NCBI GenBank assembly: GCA_028023455.1
Contig: JAQFVV010012394.1
Location: 31,218,885 to 31,282,884, forward strand
From: Epiperipatus broadwayi
Taxonomy: Eukaryota > Onychophora > Udeonychophora > Euonychophora > Peripatidae
Direction of reading: 5' to 3'
DNA: 64,000 nucleotides
Made by a program: the position numbers and the translations under genes. Positions 60,802 to 64,000 of this stretch are shown here, piece after piece (position 1 is the first letter of the stretch; every line of letters begins with the position of its first letter). A model generated the notes under the pieces. That model was not told the DNA's origin and made no database searches. It saw only the letters and a program-made list of their open reading frames with translations.

Positions 60802-61872
60802 TTAATCCAAATCATCTGTGAAGAATTCAGATATAAGATTAATTTGTGAATTGAGATCAGAAGTATGAGATATTGGAGATGAAGGACCGTTATTTAAAGT
60901 AAAAATAGAATAATTTTGAGGAGAAGGTGACAGAGAAAGATCTAACTGCTGAGAACTTTTATCTCCCGACCATTTACTTTTTTTAATGTCCTTTTTCCTA
61001 GAACTCTTTGAACGTCTAGTCAAATTAGTTTTCAAGACAGAGGGTGCAGTATCAGAATCAGGATTAGAAAAATTATTTTCAAGTTGCGACTGAAGAATCA
61101 TAAATCTTCCTTTTATTGTCAGAAGAACTAATATCAGTTATAAGTGCTTGATCTTGCAAAGATGAACAACCAAGAAGTAGACTGAATGTTAAACCTATTC
61201 TCCTTCAATAACATAACCTCATTTTGAACTGTATGAGATGAGTCAAGTGATGAATGAGTAATGTCAGTCGGAATAGAAACAACAGACCCACTGACCTTCT
61301 TACTTAAATCAGTAGAAACTTGCAGTGGAGATAAAAGAGTAACATCAGAATGCTGCTCAGTAATATGTTCACTCAAATGCTGCTTTTACAAATCTTGCAC
61401 AACTTTAAGTCTACATCTATGAGTACGTGTTTTCTTAAGCTTACAAACATTGCAAAAGTCCTTTGGACAATCTTTAACAAGATGAGTCCTCTCCTTACAA
61501 ACAAAACATTGAGGTTGTAAACCTTTGATAGAGATATATATTGGACTTTTATCTGTCTCTAAAGTAGACGGAATATCAATCAAAGCAAGACCTTTATTGA
61601 ACTTTAAAGTAAAAGCAGCTGAGTTGCTGGGTAACTCTAAACCAACCCTTTTCTCAGTAAGATATTTAAATTGAGTTATCTCACCTAAAATTTCTCACAA
61701 GACCAAAAGCTAACCTAGGCCTGTCCATATTAATAACAACTAAAAATCTGTGATTTAATAAAAGCTGTTGTCTTCTAAACTTTTCTTTCTCCGAGATATT
61801 ATGAAACTCCAATATCATGTAATGTTTATTAGGGTAATGATATAGCCTCTTGATAGCATCACCAAGTTTCAA
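60802..61872 (-). pseudogene. LINE ORF1: zinc-knuckle RNA-binding protein, frameshifted
   Basis: In minus order: LGDAIKRLYHYPNKHYMILE and FRRQQLLLNHRFLVVINMDR (61872-61681), which look like part of an RRM-type RNA-binding fold; a frame break; PSTLETDKSPIYISIKG; the knuckle QCFVCKERTHLVKDCPKDFC (CX2CX4HX4C, about 61514-61458) followed by a second C..C...H.C cluster; after a stop at 61386, a Ser/Thr-rich stretch; another break near 61130; and a basic tail TNLTRRSKSSRKKDIKKSK ending at the stop 60802-60804. It would bind the LINE RNA. The N-terminus is missing. Confidence 0.8.
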
Positions 61873-61880
61873 TATTATTA

Positions 61881-63799
61881 TTATTACATTATAATATATA
61901 GGCAGTTGACCATGATAATTGGAGGAAATTATAATTTAGTCTTTGCCCTGAAAAAGTTTGCCCATACCTGATTTGTATAGAGCCTTTTCAAATTTTAACA
62001 ATTTTCACTTTAGGTTGATCATAACATATTAATTAATACAATAAATGCTAAATGTATATTATTATCTCCATCAAATCTTATGTTTTTAAAGTTACATATT
62101 CTACAATTACATTTTCTGGTTGTCCAAACTTCCTACTAAGCCTGAGGAAATTCATAAAAAAACTGATTTCTCTGTCCATAGTGATAAGGATGGAACTTCC
62201 AGGCAAATACCTCCCAGAAATTCCCACTGCAAAACATATACTTATGTCATTGACAAATGACAAAAGAAATTACATTTTTACCCTTACTTAAACATTGCTT
62301 TCATATCCCTCTTTTTTCTTACTCTATAGAGCCAAAATGCTTTGAATATAAAATCAACCAACTGAAATTATTCAACGTTGTTATAGCCCCCTTATTTCTA
62401 CATTTGTATTTTCAAGACACATAACTTTATATAATATAATTTTCTTTTAACTTGCTTCTTAAATTTTTATGACTGTATTATTTGAAAATTCTGTCTTTTT
62501 ATATATACATTTATTTAAAATAACTTTCTGTCAGAGATTGCAGGATTCTTTTGATACAATTCATGATTCTCACAATACTTATATATAAAGAAGCTTATTA
62601 ATAAGGAATAAGTGTAGCGAAATATAAGGAAATATAAAATAATGTTACTTTAGTAAAAAGTTGTAATAAAAACTCTATTCTAAATTAATTGAAATAACTT
62701 TTAGAAGTAAGATTTGCATAACAAGATTTTATAAATGTGAACCCAAAGGAAATGACTGAAAACGTTATACTAATAAAAAGCTTTTAAAAAAATAAACTTG
62801 TTGATTTTTAACCTAATAAATTATTTAAAAACGCAACAGACATACAACTACACAGATAAGATTAATTTAGAATAAATGAGCAAAAGAACAATAAACAAAA
62901 TTATTTTTAAGTTATAAGTATATAACGATATTTTTATTTAAATTAATATATGTATTAAACAACGTTTAACAAAATAGCCAACCAAGTAACACTTAATATT
63001 TAAATTCATATATGTATTCAAAAATGTTCAATAAAATAGCCATCAACTCACACTTAATATTCCCTTACAAGATCAAAGAATCAGCCAATCAGCTCTTTGA
63101 AAACAAATGTTCTGCGATTTAACATCAATAAACAATTATCAATTAGATACCTGCTAGTATACTTTAATGTACTAAAAGCTTTCTTCATGCAATACCAAAT
63201 CCAAGTTCGCTTCTATCTTAAAACAGGAGTTTTAAACATTTAAATATTATGTCTGTTTGATAGCTAATTGATTAAATGTTACTTAAATAAATTGTATATT
63301 TATTCCCATTTTGTAGTATTCATATTTGGATTTTAGATATATATTGAAGTGAAAAATGCAAATATCATAATATAAAATATTGGTTTGCTATATATCTCCA
63401 TGTATATTTTGAAACTGCCATGCACATTTGGGGGAATGTTACAGTGTCAGGTAGAGTCTGAAGACCTACACAGTTGCTTGAACTTTATGAATTTCTGAGT
63501 AAAAACCATTCAATTATGTTCCAGTTGTTTGATTTAAATCATAGTAATCCTATAAAACAGAATATTTTCAAATAGCTGATACTTTACTATAAATAAATAA
63601 TCAAATGCTTGATTGTTGAGGATTTGATAAAAGGTTCAAGCAGCAGAAGTAATATAGCAGGGCAATGCATATGTGGACTTCTGGACTTCCAATTTAAAAA
63701 TCTGTCACTGCCTCAATGCATCAAAGTACAAAGGGTCAATAATATTTTACTATGATGACAATAAAGTCTTTTCAACGTTTTTTATTAACTTATAAGAAT
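61881..63799. other. AT-rich stretch; one hAT-like terminus and otherwise nothing clear
   Basis: AAAAAGTTTGCCCATACCTG (61953-61972) resembles the inverted terminus of hAT elements (compare CAGAAGTGGGCAAACT at 2366), but no partner end is visible nearby. Frames at 62052-62291 (+) and 62078-62263 (-) overlap on opposite strands without any recognised domain. The rest is featureless. Confidence 0.4.
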
Positions 63800-64000
63800 T
63801 TAACCCACTAAACATCACATGATCACTATCTCATACTAGCACATAATTGTTATTAAACAAAGCAAAGCAAAACTCTCCATACAGTAGTGCCATCTTGTGC
63901 CAACAAGAGCAATCAATGGATGCCAGAAGGCTTGTGCATAAAATCCCTATCTAGTGCCTACTCCTCAAATATCCCCATACTAGTTTCTGGCTTGTGGCCA
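63800..64000 (+). mobile_element. Family B element, copy 5, cut by the window edge
   Basis: Starts with the inverse tail AAACATCACATGATCACTAT (63814) followed by GCAAAACTCTCCATACAGTA (63868) and GATGCCAGAAGGCTTGTGCA, continuing to the edge in the long-form interior (CCCCATACTAGTTTCTGGCT). The right arm lies outside the window. Confidence 0.75.

Larger units (their letters stand above)
57381..61880 (-). mobile_element. Tx1/L1-like LINE with ORF1 and ORF2
   Basis: Minus-strand element of about 4.5 kb: ORF1 with CCHC zinc knuckle (61872-60802), a (TA)n expansion between the ORFs, ORF2 with endonuclease and RT (60682-57569), a 3' UTR of about 190 bases and a (TAA)n tail. The 5' edge (61873-61885) runs into a short TTATTATTATTA, so the element is 5'-truncated within ORF1 or its upstream part, and both edges lie in TTA repeats. 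ORF1 with a gag-type zinc knuckle plus an L1/Tx1-like ORF2 C-terminus suggests the Tx1 branch; CR1-like affinity cannot be excluded. Confidence 0.82.

Noticed and set aside
62052-62291. Opposite-strand open frames, one preceded by a splice-acceptor-like TTTTGCAG
   Set aside because: No recognised domain, overlapping frames on both strands, no donor at a sensible place; most likely chance.

Overview
This window looks like animal (metazoan) nuclear DNA. It is very AT-rich (roughly 70 % by eye), has no bacterial-style gene packing, and is full of eukaryotic transposable elements: Penelope-like elements (PLEs), RTE-type and Tx1/L1-like LINEs, an LTR retrotransposon of Ty3/gypsy type, tRNA-derived SINEs, foldback elements and long microsatellites. 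The mix suits an invertebrate with an AT-rich genome (chelicerate, mollusc, cnidarian and flatworm all fit). I cannot name the species. I found no convincing host protein-coding gene, so the window reads as intergenic or long-intron sequence; one short CpG-bearing frame near 41.8 kb and one TATA-Inr promoter near 36.2 kb are the only hints otherwise.

Layout. 0-5 kb: two PLE remnants (reverse transcriptase N-terminus at the left edge; C-terminal PLE/GIY-YIG remnant at 3.9-4.6 kb), a foldback element and a possible hAT-type MITE. 6.4-14.8 kb: one complete but internally deleted LTR retrotransposon with unusually long (about 2.55 kb) LTRs, a polypurine tract, a 4-bp target duplication, decayed gag and integrase fragments and no recognisable reverse transcriptase. 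15.8-17.7 kb: a TA-flanked palindromic MITE and a foldback element whose right terminus has expanded into a nine-copy minisatellite. 19-25 kb: foldback families A and B, an RTE 3' fragment, a PLE 3' fragment and a SINE with a 16-bp target duplication. 26.3-28.1 kb: two PLE 3' ends head to head as a palindrome, followed by a 408-bp tandem duplication. 29.75-31.14 kb: a roughly 405-bp repeat, one inverted and three direct copies. 31-44 kb: mostly featureless AT-rich DNA with a hammerhead-like hairpin motif at 38.75 kb and weaker relatives at 41.7-43.1 kb. 44-52.6 kb: family B copies, a 415-bp tandem duplication, SINE and LINE relics. 53.3-56.3 kb: a near full-length but broken RTE LINE (minus strand). 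57.2-61.9 kb: a Tx1/L1-like LINE with ORF1 and ORF2 (minus strand), frameshifted but with an intact YVDD box.

Nothing here works as a host pathway. The functional logic is that of autonomous retroelements (PLE, RTE, Tx1-like, Ty3-like) and the short non-autonomous families they may mobilise. The most novel-looking item is repeat family B: a hairpin-shaped element that in three separate copies is bounded by 14-15-bp direct repeats, a retroposition signature unexpected for something that looks like an inverted-repeat MITE. The PLE-associated hairpin motifs that resemble hammerhead ribozymes come second.
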